From positions 62,001-126,000 of the forward strand of contig NZ_CP114777.1 of assembly GCF_027359355.1 (NCBI RefSeq): a DNA stretch of 64,000 bases. Reading direction: 5' to 3'. Below the pieces are notes generated by a model. It had not been told where the DNA came from, made no database searches, and saw nothing but the letters and a program-made list of their open reading frames with translations. Source of the DNA: Prochlorococcus marinus str. MIT 1214. Lineage in GTDB: Bacteria > Cyanobacteriota > Cyanobacteriia > PCC-6307 > Cyanobiaceae. Every line of letters begins with the position of its first letter. Within the stretch, counting starts at the first letter, position 1. The translations under genes were made by a program, and so were the position numbers. Shown here one piece after another: positions 1-9,395 of the stretch.

Positions 1-1449
1 TTTTCCTCTGAGGCTCTAAGGGACCGATTAATTAATGGAGAAGCGAAAGTAGTAATTACAGCTGATGGCGGTTTTAGAAAAGACAAAATAATTCCTCTTA
101 AGGATGCTGTTGATCAAGCATTGGAAGGTGGTGCTTGTCCCAAGGTTGAATCAGTTTTAGTTGTTCAAAGAACGAAAAAACTTGTTTCTATGGATGATGG
201 TAGAGATTATTGGTGGCATGAAATTGTAGATAGTCAATCAGAAGAATGTTTGCCAGAACAAATGGATAGTGAGGATTGCTTATTCGTTTTATATACTTCT
301 GGCTCTACAGGTAAACCAAAGGGAGTAGTTCATTCAACTGCTGGGTATAACCTTTGGTCTCATTTAACTTTTAAATGGATTTTTGATATTCGTGAAAATG
401 ATGTTTATTGGTGCACCGCTGATGTGGGTTGGATAACTGGACATAGTTATATCGTCTATGGCCCACTATCTAATGGTGCAACTACTGTTATGTATGAGGG
501 AGTTCCAAGACCATCAAATCCAGGCGCTTTTTGGGATGTAATTCAGAGGCATAAAATTTCGATTTTTTATACTGCTCCAACTGCCATAAGGGCCTTTATG
601 AAAGCAGGAGAAAAGATTCCTAATCAATACAATTTATCTAGTTTGAGACTTTTAGGAACAGTGGGTGAGCCAATTAATCCAGAGGCTTGGATCTGGTATC
701 GAGATGTTATTGGGAAAGGGAGATGCCCAATAGTTGATACATGGTGGCAAACAGAAACTGGAGGAGTAATGATTAGTCCTCTCCCAGGAGCTACTCCAAC
801 AAAACCTGGATCAGCAACGTTCCCTTTGCCTGGGATTGTTGCCGACGTGGTCAATTCAGATGGAGACTCTGTATCTAATAATGAGGGTGGATATTTGGTA
901 GTTAAAAGACCATGGCCTGGAATGATGAGAAATGTTTATGGAGATGAAAAAAGATTTAGAGAGAGTTATTGGGAGTATTTAAGACCCTCAGACGATAGCT
1001 ATATATATTTTGCTGGAGATGGGGCTCGAAGAGATGAGGAAGGTTATTTTTGGGTTATGGGACGAGTTGATGATGTTATAAATGTCTCTGGTCATAGGCT
1101 TGGAACAATGGAAATAGAATCAGCTTTAGTTAGTCATGAGCTCATCTCAGAAGCTGCAGTTGTGGGTAGACCTGATGACTTAAAAGGGGAATCAATAGTA
1201 GCCTTTGTAACTTTGAAAACAGGTGCAGAGGCAAATGAGAATATTGATGTACAATTAAAGAAACACGTCGTGAATGAAATAGGACCAATTGCCAAACCTG
1301 ATGAAATTAAATTTACTGATTCACTTCCTAAAACAAGAAGCGGAAAGATAATGCGCAGAATTTTGAGAGCACTGGCTTCGGGAGATGAAATAAGCGGAGA
1401 TACAAGTACTCTTGAAGATAGATCGGTTTTAGATAAATTAAGATGTTAA
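1..1449 (+). CDS. acs: Acetyl-CoA synthetase, 5'-truncated by window edge
   Basis: AMP-forming acetate:CoA ligase, which activates acetate to acetyl-CoA through acetyl-AMP. The reading frame is open from base 1 (FSSEALRDR...), so the N-terminal part lies outside the window and 482 residues are visible. The adenylate-forming P-loop [11 protein letters not shown] lies near visible residue 100, WWQTETGG near residue 250, and the C-terminal [11 protein letters not shown] motif carries the lysine that is regulated by acetylation in this family. The stop is 2 bases from the end of the convergent DUF1350 gene. Length and motifs fit Acs rather than a generic acyl-CoA ligase. Confidence 0.96.
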   Translation, partial: FSSEALRDRLINGEAKVVITADGGFRKDKIIPLKDAVDQALEGGACPKVESVLVVQRTKKLVSMDDGRDYWWHEIVDSQSEECLPEQMDSEDCLFVLYTSGSTGKPKGVVHSTAGYNLWSHLTFKWIFDIRENDVYWCTADVGWITGHSYIVYGPLSNGATTVMYEGVPRPSNPGAFWDVIQRHKISIFYTAPTAIRAFMKAGEKIPNQYNLSSLRLLGTVGEPINPEAWIWYRDVIGKGRCPIVDTWWQTETGGVMISPLPGATPTKPGSATFPLPGIVADVVNSDGDSVSNNEGGYLVVKRPWPGMMRNVYGDEKRFRESYWEYLRPSDDSYIYFAGDGARRDEEGYFWVMGRVDDVINVSGHRLGTMEIESALVSHELISEAAVVGRPDDLKGESIVAFVTLKTGAEANENIDVQLKKHVVNEIGPIAKPDEIKFTDSLPKTRSGKIMRRILRALASGDEISGDTSTLEDRSVLDKLRC

Positions 1450-1451
1450 TG

Positions 1452-2177
1452 TTAGATTTTCCAATGAGAAACTAGATCGACTATTAAATTAATTTTCTCG
1501 TATTTTAAATAACTTTGAAAATCAGACTTTAGCAATTTTTCTCTTATTCCTAAACTTACTGGGGTTAGATGATTTCCGTCTAACAGCATAATTTTAGATT
1601 TATCAGAAGGTCTTTCTTTTAATGATTTAAGTAATAAATCATTTTGATCTAGATTATCGGTTTTGAATTTTATTAATAGATTATTTATTTGCTCATAGTG
1701 GTCTTTAACAAGAATTAATGTTTCGGAAGGGCTTGGACTAAATTCAGTTTGAAAGTTGAGCTTTTGAGACATTTTTCTAAGCAAAGGTATAGATTTATCT
1801 GCTTTGAAGTTGTTAAAGCTTATAGCTACTAACCCATCGCAATCCCTTCCACCATCCGGCGCTAGTAAATGTAATTTACATCCAAGGCTATGACCTAGTC
1901 TTATTGATTTTGGTTTTAAGCCAACTCTTTTTTGAAGGATTTTTCGAGATTGACGGAATTGTTTCCACGCATAATTTGCTTGAAGTTGATGATCAAAGTT
2001 AGGGATATAGGCCCACGAATGTACTGCAAAATTTCTTTTTAAAAAACCAGAAATAAGTCTTTTGTATGTGACTTCTGGCTTGATTGAAATATAGCTACCA
2101 CCAATTAGTTCTATAAGTCCAATTGGTCTGGATGGCCATTGACAAGAAACATCACTTATACGTCTAAAAGTGCTCAT
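1452..2177 (-). CDS. DUF1350 family alpha/beta-hydrolase-like protein
   Basis: A 241-residue protein of the DUF1350 family, found in cyanobacteria and plastids. It has an alpha/beta-hydrolase-like nucleophile-elbow region, GHSLGCKLHLL, around residue 95, and a late LLDGNHLTP segment that could supply the histidine. No signal peptide or membrane segment is seen. Substrate unknown. It converges on acs with almost no gap, so the two 3' ends share a termination region. The family call rests on remembered conserved motifs; hydrolase activity is inference. Confidence 0.8.
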   Translation of the reverse strand: MSTFRRISDVSCQWPSRPIGLIELIGGSYISIKPEVTYKRLISGFLKRNFAVHSWAYIPNFDHQLQANYAWKQFRQSRKILQKRVGLKPKSIRLGHSLGCKLHLLAPDGGRDCDGLVAISFNNFKADKSIPLLRKMSQKLNFQTEFSPSPSETLILVKDHYEQINNLLIKFKTDNLDQNDLLLKSLKERPSDKSKIMLLDGNHLTPVSLGIREKLLKSDFQSYLKYEKINLIVDLVSHWKI

Positions 2178-2318
2178 TGATAAACAATCACTCTATAAAG
2201 AGAAATCTAAAATGATTTTAAATTAAATATAATTATCTTTTATTTCTAATGTTCTACTAAGTTTTTATTCAACTCTGATTTTTTGATGATAATAAAAGTA
2301 TGACTAATTAATTTTGAA

Positions 2319-3164
2319 GTGAAAGAAAAGCAGAATCATCAGAAAGAGAGCCATCAGCTTGGCTTTCTATCTGAAACAACTAAAGAAATTGCCCATGAAA
2401 AAGCTAAAGATCTAGGAGAAACAACCTCTTTCAAATCAAAAGAAGAACGGGTTGAAATATTAGGTAAAGAACATTTTCCTAAAAATATCTTGATTTTAGA
2501 CACTGAAACTACTGGTCTTGACAGTGAAAATGATGATTGTCTTGAAGTAGGTTCGATCCTTTTTAATGTCAAAAGTAGAGCGGTGTTAGCGCAGCAATCT
2601 TTTCTTTTACCAGTTGAAATTAATAAAGCTGAAAAAATAAATAATATTCCTGCTGAAATAACTAGATTGCCTCAACCTCTATCTGAAGCAATTAAATATT
2701 TTGAATCTTTGGTTCAGGTATCAGATGTGATTGTTGCTCACAATGCAGAATTTGATATGAAATGGTTTGGTCTTAATAAATTGCCTCAGATTGAAAAACA
2801 ATGGATTTGTTCTATGGACGATATAAATTGGCCGGGTGATAAACAATTGAAGACGCGCCCATCTGTCAGAGATCTTGCATTGGCATACGGTGTACCAGTT
2901 TGGAATTTGCATAGAGCTTTGACAGATTGCATATATTTGTCAGAGGTTTTTAAAAGATGTAATGAACTCGAAAAACTATTGATTAGAGCGTTAGAACCAA
3001 AAGTTCTGTTTCGCGCTGAGATCTCTTATGAGGATAGGTATTTAGCGAAGAATGCTGGCTTTAGGTGGAACGATGCAATTAAAGGCGCTTGGTCTAGAAA
3101 AATGAGTCGTAGGGATATGCAAAAATTAGAATTCCCTGTATATGAGGTCGAATTTAATTCTTGA
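2319..3164 (+). CDS. DnaQ-like DEDDh 3'-5' exonuclease with C-terminal accessory domain
   Basis: Exonuclease of the DNA polymerase III epsilon superfamily (281 aa). The DEDDh residues are visible: ILDTETTGLD (Asp61, Glu63), VAHNAEFDMKW and HRALTDCIYLSE. About 55 charged residues precede the nuclease domain. After it, residues of about 225-275 (EISYEDRYLAKNAGFRWND...GAWSR) resemble the small 'keep-Trp' DUF5710-like module seen in DNA-metabolism proteins. The GTG at 2319 is chosen as the first start in frame. It may act in repair or proofreading; it is separate from the main replicative polymerase genes, which are not in this window. Confidence 0.85.
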   Translation: MKEKQNHQKESHQLGFLSETTKEIAHEKAKDLGETTSFKSKEERVEILGKEHFPKNILILDTETTGLDSENDDCLEVGSILFNVKSRAVLAQQSFLLPVEINKAEKINNIPAEITRLPQPLSEAIKYFESLVQVSDVIVAHNAEFDMKWFGLNKLPQIEKQWICSMDDINWPGDKQLKTRPSVRDLALAYGVPVWNLHRALTDCIYLSEVFKRCNELEKLLIRALEPKVLFRAEISYEDRYLAKNAGFRWNDAIKGAWSRKMSRRDMQKLEFPVYEVEFNS

Positions 3165-3259
3165 AATGTATTTTTCATAAAGTACTCATTTCAAATCTTT
3201 GCTATGTGTTTAATGTATTGATTAATGAGCTTTTCTAGAGTTTTCTCCATGATTGATTT

Positions 3260-3547
3260 ATGAGAAAATATTTACCCAAGAAAAATATAGTTGCTCAGGT
3301 TACCCTTGTTAAAAGTAAAACTGATGGTAGCGATTTAAAAAAGCGTTTAAGACAATGGCAGCATTCAAGAAGTTGGGCTCGTCTAATTTGTGAAGCGGAA
3401 AAATTGTGGAGTCTTGAATCAAGAGAACTAAAGAGACTTGGAGCTATGGAATTAATTCAACTCCAAAATGAAATGCCTTTTAATGTGAGAAGAAGAGTTA
3501 ATTTTTGGCTGGTTAAATATTCAGGTGCTACTCGACTAGAGGATTAA
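3260..3547 (+). CDS. Conserved small basic protein, unknown function
   Basis: A 95-residue, Arg/Lys/Trp-rich protein (RLRQWQHSRSWARLICEAEKLWSLESRELKRLG). No domain is recognised, and there is no membrane segment or signal peptide. It has an ATG start and sits between the exonuclease and hisS on the same strand, with about 95 and 130 bp gaps. Composition and helix-like spacing look like a real protein, perhaps nucleic-acid binding (inference from charge only). Confidence 0.65.
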   Translation: MRKYLPKKNIVAQVTLVKSKTDGSDLKKRLRQWQHSRSWARLICEAEKLWSLESRELKRLGAMELIQLQNEMPFNVRRRVNFWLVKYSGATRLED

Positions 3548-3675
3548 GCTTAATGAACTTTCTAGATTGAGCCTCACCAATTTAGTTTCTCAAAACTGAT
3601 CTATTGAATAATATTTTAGAGTTTACTTAAACAATTACTATTAAACAAACAACAAATAATTTTGCTGAAGCTACT

Positions 3676-4947
3676 TTGACAAATCTCAAGAATTTAAGAG
3701 GAATGGTAGATCTTTTACCTGCTCAGAGTCAGGCCTGGCAAAAGGTCGAGTCAATTGCTCTTGAACATTTTAGTCGCGCTGGGCTTCAAGAAATTAGAAC
3801 ACCGATTATTGAACAAACTGAATTATTTTCTAGGGGCATTGGCGAAAATACTGACGTTGTGGGCAAAGAAATGTACACCTTCGAGGATAGAGGTGGTCGC
3901 TCTTGCACTTTGAGACCTGAAGGGACAGCTTCTGTCGCTAGGTCAATTATTCAGCATGGCTTGTTGAATAATGGGCCTCAAAGGCTCTGGTATGGGGGAC
4001 CAATGTTTAGATACGAGCGACCTCAAGCAGGAAGACAAAGGCAGTTTCATCAAATTGGAGTTGAATTTGTTGGATTGGCTTCGGTTATAAGTGACGCTGA
4101 GGTCATTTCAATAGCTTGGGACTTTTTAAAGGATGTTGGTTTGAATGATTTGACTTTAGAAATTAATAGTCTTGGAAGTAATCAAGACAGAAATGTTTTC
4201 AAAAAAGAGTTGAAAGATTGGCTTATTCAGAAATTTGATTTGTTAGATGAAGATTCTCAGAAAAGAATCAACCTAAATCCCTTGAGAGTATTAGATAGCA
4301 AAAATGAATCTACAAAAGAACTTTTGTTTGAAGCTCCCTCTTTAAACGACTTTTTATCTGATAATAGTAAAACTAGATTTAATTATTTACAGGAGTTACT
4401 CGATAATCTTAAGATTCCATATAAAATTAATAACAACTTGGTAAGAGGACTTGATTATTATTCTCATACGGCTTTCGAAATAACAAGTGAACATTTGGGC
4501 TCTCAAGCAACTGTTTGTGGTGGGGGACGTTACGATGGTCTAATAAAAGAATTGGGGGGGGGGCAAACCCCTGCAATTGGCTGGGCTATTGGGATGGAAA
4601 GGTTGATAATTCTTGCTGGAGATAAAATTTTACAATCAAAATTTCCAGATGTTTATGTAATTCACAGAGGTGAGAATGCTGAAAAGCTTGCTTTGGAAAT
4701 TACTTGTCAGCTAAGATCATCTAACTTAACTATTGAATTGGACTACTCAGGCTCATCTTTTTCTAAACAATTCAAGCGAGCAGATAAAAGTAGCGCAAAA
4801 TGGGCCTTAGTTATAGGTGAGGATGAGGCATCCAAAGGTCAATTATTGATAAAGAAATTAAGGGATAAACATAAGGATGATGACAGTAAGGAATATATTT
4901 TCTCCAAGGAGGATTTAGATCAGTTAATTAAAAAATTGATTGATTAA
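3676..4947 (+). CDS. hisS: Histidyl-tRNA synthetase
   Basis: Class II aminoacyl-tRNA synthetase that charges tRNA-His (423 aa, normal length). Motif 1 region [16 protein letters not shown], motif 2 [19 protein letters not shown], the histidine-A loop [14 protein letters not shown] and motif 3 [17 protein letters not shown] are all present, followed by a C-terminal anticodon-binding domain ([11 protein letters not shown]...). The start is a TTG at 3676 (protein begins [15 protein letters not shown]); no ATG is available upstream in frame near the conserved N-terminus. A run of ten G bases (4554-4563) encodes the GGG of motif 3. The ugd gene follows after 21 bp. Confidence 0.97.
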   Translation: MTNLKNLRGMVDLLPAQSQAWQKVESIALEHFSRAGLQEIRTPIIEQTELFSRGIGENTDVVGKEMYTFEDRGGRSCTLRPEGTASVARSIIQHGLLNNGPQRLWYGGPMFRYERPQAGRQRQFHQIGVEFVGLASVISDAEVISIAWDFLKDVGLNDLTLEINSLGSNQDRNVFKKELKDWLIQKFDLLDEDSQKRINLNPLRVLDSKNESTKELLFEAPSLNDFLSDNSKTRFNYLQELLDNLKIPYKINNNLVRGLDYYSHTAFEITSEHLGSQATVCGGGRYDGLIKELGGGQTPAIGWAIGMERLIILAGDKILQSKFPDVYVIHRGENAEKLALEITCQLRSSNLTIELDYSGSSFSKQFKRADKSSAKWALVIGEDEASKGQLLIKKLRDKHKDDDSKEYIFSKEDLDQLIKKLID

Positions 4948-4968
4948 TAAAATCATGAATTGTTTTAG

Positions 4969-6372
4969 ATGAGCTCTATTAAAATCCAAAAAATATGTTG
5001 CATTGGCGCTGGTTATGTAGGCGGACCAACTATGTCTGTTATTGCAGATAAATGTCCGGATTTAGAAGTCAAGGTAGTTGATATCAATAAAGAAAGAATT
5101 GATGCATGGAATGCTTCAGATCTAAATAAATTGCCAATATTTGAACCTGGTTTAGATCGGATAATTTCTAGAACCAGAGGGAGAAACCTTTTCTTTAGTA
5201 CTGAAATGGAAAAGTCCATTTCAGAAGCTGATATGGTTTTTATATCAGTTAACACACCAACAAAAACAAAAGGTCTTGGGGCCGGACAAGCTAGTGATCT
5301 TAGTTGGGTAGAGGCTAGTGCAAGGCAAGTAGCTAAATATGCAAAAGGACACACGATAGTAATAGAAAAAAGTACTCTTCCGGTTCGGACTGCACAAGCA
5401 ATAAAAGAGATACTTAAGACAACAAATAGAGAGAATCAAAAAAATGAAATTTCAAAAACTTTTTCTGTTTTATCTAATCCTGAATTCTTGGCTGAAGGTA
5501 CCGCAATTAATGACTTGGAAAAACCTGATAGGGTTTTAATTGGGGGAGAGGATTCTGATGCTGTAGATGCATTGGTTAATATTTATTTGAAGTGGGTGCC
5601 TAGTGAACAGATAATTTGTACGAATTTATGGAGTAGCGAGCTTTCAAAATTAGCTGCTAATGCATTCCTGGCTCAACGGATTAGTTCAATAAATTCTATT
5701 TCAGCCTTTTGTGAATCTACTGGAGCTGATGTTCAGGAAGTTGCTAAAGCAATAGGAACAGATAAAAGAATCGGCAATCAATTTCTATCTGCAGGACCTG
5801 GGTTTGGAGGGAGCTGCTTTAAAAAGGATATATTGAATTTAGTTTATTTAAGTGGACATTTTGGTTTGCCAGAGGTTGCAAATTACTGGAATCAAGTTGT
5901 GGTACTTAATACCTGGCAGCAAGATAGAATTTATAAAATTGTTCTAGAGAAGCTTTTCGGTACAGTTAATGGGAAAAATATAGCAATACTTGGTTTTTCT
6001 TTTAAGGCAAACACCAACGATACACGAGAATCCCCTGCAATAAGAATTTCCAGTGACTTACTTGAAGAAGGAGCTATTTTAACAATTTATGACCCTAAAG
6101 TTTCCTCTGAGCGAATAGAGGAAGATTTAGAAAAATTTTCATTCGATAACCAAGGGATTTGGAAAATGGCTAATTCCATCCCAGAGGCATTGAAAAACGT
6201 TGATGCCGTTTTGATCCTTACTGCATGGGATGAATTCTTTGGACTTGATTGGAATTATTTAGCTTCTTTGATGAGATCACCAGCTTGGGTTTTTGATACA
6301 AGGTCGGTTATTAGTCGAAAAGAAATCGAAAATACAGGAATAAATCTCTGGAAACTCGGTGAGGGGAGCTGA
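4969..6372 (+). CDS. ugd: UDP-glucose 6-dehydrogenase
   Basis: NAD-dependent four-electron oxidation of UDP-glucose to UDP-glucuronate, which feeds sugar nucleotides for cell-surface polysaccharide. The 467-aa protein has the N-terminal Rossmann motif CIGAGYVGGPT (residues 11-21), the central dimerisation helix with SSELSKLAANAFLAQRISSINS, the catalytic cysteine Cys283 in GPGFGGSCFKKD and the C-terminal UDP-binding domain (LGFSFKANTNDTRESPA). The GGPT form and length are closer to the animal/plant-type UGDH than to the short bacterial type. It probably follows hisS in one transcript (21-bp gap). Confidence 0.93.
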   Translation: MSSIKIQKICCIGAGYVGGPTMSVIADKCPDLEVKVVDINKERIDAWNASDLNKLPIFEPGLDRIISRTRGRNLFFSTEMEKSISEADMVFISVNTPTKTKGLGAGQASDLSWVEASARQVAKYAKGHTIVIEKSTLPVRTAQAIKEILKTTNRENQKNEISKTFSVLSNPEFLAEGTAINDLEKPDRVLIGGEDSDAVDALVNIYLKWVPSEQIICTNLWSSELSKLAANAFLAQRISSINSISAFCESTGADVQEVAKAIGTDKRIGNQFLSAGPGFGGSCFKKDILNLVYLSGHFGLPEVANYWNQVVVLNTWQQDRIYKIVLEKLFGTVNGKNIAILGFSFKANTNDTRESPAIRISSDLLEEGAILTIYDPKVSSERIEEDLEKFSFDNQGIWKMANSIPEALKNVDAVLILTAWDEFFGLDWNYLASLMRSPAWVFDTRSVISRKEIENTGINLWKLGEGS

Positions 6373-6455
6373 AATAATGTCGTCAAATAAATAATATGAC
6401 TATTATTAACATTGATGTAAACTAAGTTTCTATTTATTTGATTTTACAAAACATA

Positions 6456-6674
6456 ATGCTATTTAAATTTCTTTTCAAAAAGAAGAAGAAAAAAAAACTT
6501 CAGGATAAATCCGAAAATAAATTTGCTATGAATAATTGGATGAATTTAACAAAGGAAGAAAGAGTTAAAATAGACTTTAATGAAAAGAAAAAAATAATGA
6601 GAAAGAAGAAAGAATTATTAAAATCAATCAGAGATGAATATATTAAAATGAAAAAAGAAAATAATGAGTATTAA
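6456..6674 (+). CDS. Small lysine-rich protein, unknown
   Basis: A 72-residue, extremely basic protein: a short hydrophobic start (MLFKFLF) is followed by a run of lysines and then alternating K/E helices. The ATG at 6456 is preferred over an upstream TTG at 6438. No family is recognised. Low complexity in an A-rich stretch (aaaaagaag) means it could be a chance ORF, but it fills the gap between ugd and the next gene on the same strand. Confidence 0.4.
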   Translation: MLFKFLFKKKKKKKLQDKSENKFAMNNWMNLTKEERVKIDFNEKKKIMRKKKELLKSIRDEYIKMKKENNEY

Positions 6675-6744
6675 ATGGGTAGAATCTAAATAAAATGTTA
6701 ATAAAGGCATTTGTTGGAAGAGCTATTTTGATTTGTAATAATTT

Positions 6745-7083
6745 ATGATTTGGCCTCCAAATAAAGCATGGACTAGTAAGATAGGCATTGAAGGTCAATT
6801 CCATTTTATTGCAATAAATTATGGTGGCGAGTTACTAAAAAAATGGGTTATTTTGATGTCAGTAATTGATTCTAGTATAGTTGTAAAAGTTTCTTGGTCT
6901 AAATTATCTGATTTATCTATCTGGGAATCTGGATGGGGTGAAATAAATTATGTAGAACCTTCTAAAGTAGTTAAGAATAAAGGCATTTTAAAAACAACTG
7001 GCTGTTTGCAACCTTCTGCTGATTCTGGCTTAACAATACCCATAAATAAAAATATTATTAGACCTTGGTTCGATGAAGATTAA
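6745..7083 (+). CDS. Trp-rich DUF2389 (TIGR02450) family protein
   Basis: 112-aa protein matching the pattern of the cyanobacterial and proteobacterial tryptophan-rich family TIGR02450: KAWTS near the N-terminus, HF about ten residues later, then WSKLSDLSIWESGWGEI. Function unknown. The C-terminal 45 residues extend beyond the conserved module. No membrane segment. Alone between two hypothetical genes on the same strand. Confidence 0.6.
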   Translation: MIWPPNKAWTSKIGIEGQFHFIAINYGGELLKKWVILMSVIDSSIVVKVSWSKLSDLSIWESGWGEINYVEPSKVVKNKGILKTTGCLQPSADSGLTIPINKNIIRPWFDED

Positions 7084-7220
7084 GAAATATTTTATCTAAG
7101 ATTTTAATGCAATTAAAACAATTTAATATTACTTTCGTTTTAAGTTGTTATCTTGCGATGGCATAATGACTTTCTCTTCAAAGCTTTTTACGTTAAAAAA
7201 GGATACTGATTTATTTAAGA

Positions 7221-7463
7221 ATGATAGAAAAATCACTGTGGTTATCAGAAAAAGAAGCTAGTGAGTTTTTAAGAGTTGATGAACAATATTTAGAGTTATT
7301 GAGAGAGAAGGGGGATTTAAAGCCAGGATTTCACTGGAGAAGTTCAAATGACCCTAAGCAATTACCATGGAAGCCAAAAGTTTTCTATTCTATAATGGTA
7401 TGTCAAGAAGTTATTGAATATTTACAGAGTAATGATGCTTCTTATGATCAAATAGCGGCGTAA
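7221..7463 (+). CDS. Small HTH-like (excisionase/MerR-fold) protein
   Basis: 80-aa protein. The N-terminal LWLSEKEASEFLRVDEQYLELLREKGDLKPGFHWR has the layout of a winged-helix 'HTH_17'/excisionase-type DNA-binding module (helix, turn, recognition helix, short wing), and the C-terminus has a second short helix. No catalytic motif. It could be a small regulator; there is no mobile-element gene next to it. Function is inference from the fold-like pattern only. Confidence 0.55.
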   Translation: MIEKSLWLSEKEASEFLRVDEQYLELLREKGDLKPGFHWRSSNDPKQLPWKPKVFYSIMVCQEVIEYLQSNDASYDQIAA

Positions 7464-7511
7464 ACATAGATCAAAAATATTTTAAATATCATTCTATTTT
7501 TAGATTATTTT

Positions 7512-7676
7512 TTAGGCCACTAGATTTTCATCTTTACAATCTTTGATAGACGTCTCAAGAATTGGATAAAGAGAAATCATTTTTCCGTATTCAGGTGATG
7601 TTCTATAAACATTCGCTTTTTTTCTATAATGGTCTTCTGTCTCCATCTCTAGATTATTAAGTCGATTGAAGTTCAT
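7512..7676 (-). CDS. Small 54-aa protein, unknown
   Basis: A short gene read directly from the minus strand. ATG at 7674-7676 and TAA at 7512-7514 give a 54-residue protein beginning MNFNRLNNLEMETEDHYR and ending in DENLVA. It is hydrophilic and balanced in charged and aromatic residues (HYRKKANVYRTSPEYGKM), unlike random AT-rich translation. No Shine-Dalgarno is seen, which is common in this genome. It lies convergent to the HTH-like gene. No family recognised. Confidence 0.5.
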   Translation of the reverse strand: MNFNRLNNLEMETEDHYRKKANVYRTSPEYGKMISLYPILETSIKDCKDENLVA

Positions 7677-8050
7677 GAGTCGATATCCAAAAGGATTTAA
7701 TTATTTAATAGTTATAAATAAAGAGATCAAATTAATCTTTTATATTAATTACATATTTGCATGTATTTATATGGATTTTCAGACTTGATTGGTCTCGAAT
7801 ACCTGATATGAATTTTTTTTATGTATCAATTACTTCTTTACTTAGAAATTCTTAGTTAGGCGATTTTCTTGATTTTTTTTGTTATCTCTCCTTGGCTGTC
7901 TTTTTTTTTTGGTTTAAAACCAGCCTTTTTTGATATTTTTTATTTGCATTTCATTTAAATAATAAAAAAAATTTACAGATTCTTTCTCTTGCATGAGTAT
8001 TCGATGAAATTGCAGTATTCTCTGTTCGGTTTTGAAAAATAGCACTTCTA
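7677..8050. other. Long AT-rich leader region upstream of pcb
   Basis: No ORF supported. This 374-bp stretch should hold the pcb promoter and 5' leader on the plus strand. It has several long T tracts. A small hairpin TGGTTTAAAACCA followed by GCC and six T bases (about 7910-7935) looks like a weak intrinsic terminator or attenuator for plus-strand transcription ahead of pcb. No known riboswitch was recognised. Confidence 0.4.
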
Positions 8051-9103
8051 ATGCAGACCTATGGAAATTCAGCAGTCACCTACGGGTGGTGGGCTGGTAA
8101 CTCAGGGGTCACCAACCGTTCAGGCAAATTTATTGCTGCTCATGCCGCTCATACCGGTTTGATTGCTTTCTGGGCTGGTGCCTTCACGTTATTTGAATTG
8201 GCTCGTTTTGACCCTTCCGTACCAATGGGTCATCAGCCTTTAATTGCTCTTCCTCATTTAGCAGCTTTAGGTTTAGGCTTTGATGAGTCTGGAGCTTTTG
8301 TTGGTGGCACTGCAGTCGTTTCAATTGCTGTGGTTCATCTAGTTTTGTCCATGGTTTATGGCGCTGGTGGATTAATGCATTCATTGCTTTTTTCTAGCGA
8401 TATGCAGGAATCTTCAGTACCTCAGGCTAGGAAATTTAAACTTGAATGGGACAACCCTGACAACCAGACTTTCATACTTGGACATCATTTGATTTTCTTT
8501 GGTGTGGCTTGTATTTGGTTTGTTGAATGGGCCAGAATTCATGGAATTTATGATCCTGCTGTTGGTGCTATTCGTCAGGTTGAATATGACCTTAACTTGA
8601 GTCACATATGGGACCATCAGTTTGACTTCCTTACTATTGATAGCTTGGAAGATGTAATGGGAGGTCATGCATTTTTGGCTTTCTTGGAAATTACTGGTGG
8701 TGCTTTCCATATTGCTACAAAGCAAGTTGGAGAATACACAAAATTCAAAGGATCTGGCTTGCTTTCTGCAGAGGCTGTTCTTTCTTGGTCATTAGCAGGA
8801 ATCGGTTGGATGGCAGTTGTTGCGGCATTCTGGAGTGCAACAAACACCACTGTTTATCCTGTTGAATGGTTTGGTGAACCATTAGCACTTAAATTTGGGA
8901 TCTCTCCTTATTGGATAGATACTGTTGACCTTCCTAACGGAGCTCATACTTCACGTGCTTGGTTGGCTAACGTTCATTATTATTTTGGATTCTTCTTTAT
9001 TCAAGGTCATTTATGGCATGCTCTTAGAGCAATGGGATTCGACTTTAAACGAGTAACTGGTGCCTTAAGTAATCTTGATACTGCTTCAGTATCATTAAAA
9101 TAG
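8051..9103 (+). CDS. pcb: Divinyl chlorophyll a/b-binding antenna protein Pcb
   Basis: Six-helix thylakoid light-harvesting protein of the CP43/IsiA/Pcb family, which binds divinyl chlorophylls a and b around a photosystem in Prochlorococcus (350 aa, usual length for Pcb). The start MQTYGNSAVTYGWWAGNSGVTNRSGKFIAAH is typical, with paired His residues in the predicted membrane helices as chlorophyll ligands (AAHAAHTG, LPHLAALG, HHLIFFGV, HFYFGFFFIQGHLWHALRA-type end helix). It lacks the large lumenal loop of true CP43. Strong codon regularity and a strong terminator fit high expression. Which Pcb paralogue it is cannot be settled here. Confidence 0.96.
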   Translation: MQTYGNSAVTYGWWAGNSGVTNRSGKFIAAHAAHTGLIAFWAGAFTLFELARFDPSVPMGHQPLIALPHLAALGLGFDESGAFVGGTAVVSIAVVHLVLSMVYGAGGLMHSLLFSSDMQESSVPQARKFKLEWDNPDNQTFILGHHLIFFGVACIWFVEWARIHGIYDPAVGAIRQVEYDLNLSHIWDHQFDFLTIDSLEDVMGGHAFLAFLEITGGAFHIATKQVGEYTKFKGSGLLSAEAVLSWSLAGIGWMAVVAAFWSATNTTVYPVEWFGEPLALKFGISPYWIDTVDLPNGAHTSRAWLANVHYYFGFFFIQGHLWHALRAMGFDFKRVTGALSNLDTASVSLK

Positions 9104-9124
9104 TTAAATAAATTTAACTCAATG

Positions 9125-9152
9125 AAAGCCCCACTTGATTGGGGCTTTTTTA
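9125..9152 (+). terminator. Intrinsic terminator of pcb
   Basis: Perfect 8-bp stem AAAGCCCC / GGGGCTTT with an 8-base loop, running into TTTTTTATT, 21 bp after the pcb stop. This is the clearest Rho-independent terminator in the window. Confidence 0.93.
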
Positions 9153-9395
9153 TTGGAATTTATTTATAAATAGGTCAGTATTTAGAGTAAATGAGATTTC
9201 TTATTAGTTTATAAATTTAAAATCTTTTTTAATCGTTACCTAATTATAAATTCATTTCATCTTTATAACTAATTAGGGCTAAGTAAATGATTTGATTGAG
9301 ATATGATAAGAATCGAATTTACTTTCAATGTTAAATATTCATATGGGATATTATTTTTTAGGAATTTTCATTTACTTACATAAGCTTGTTAATAG

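Noticed and set aside
7221-7463. Excisionase of a mobile element
   Set aside because: The HTH-like fold fits, but no integrase, attachment repeat or phage gene lies near it.
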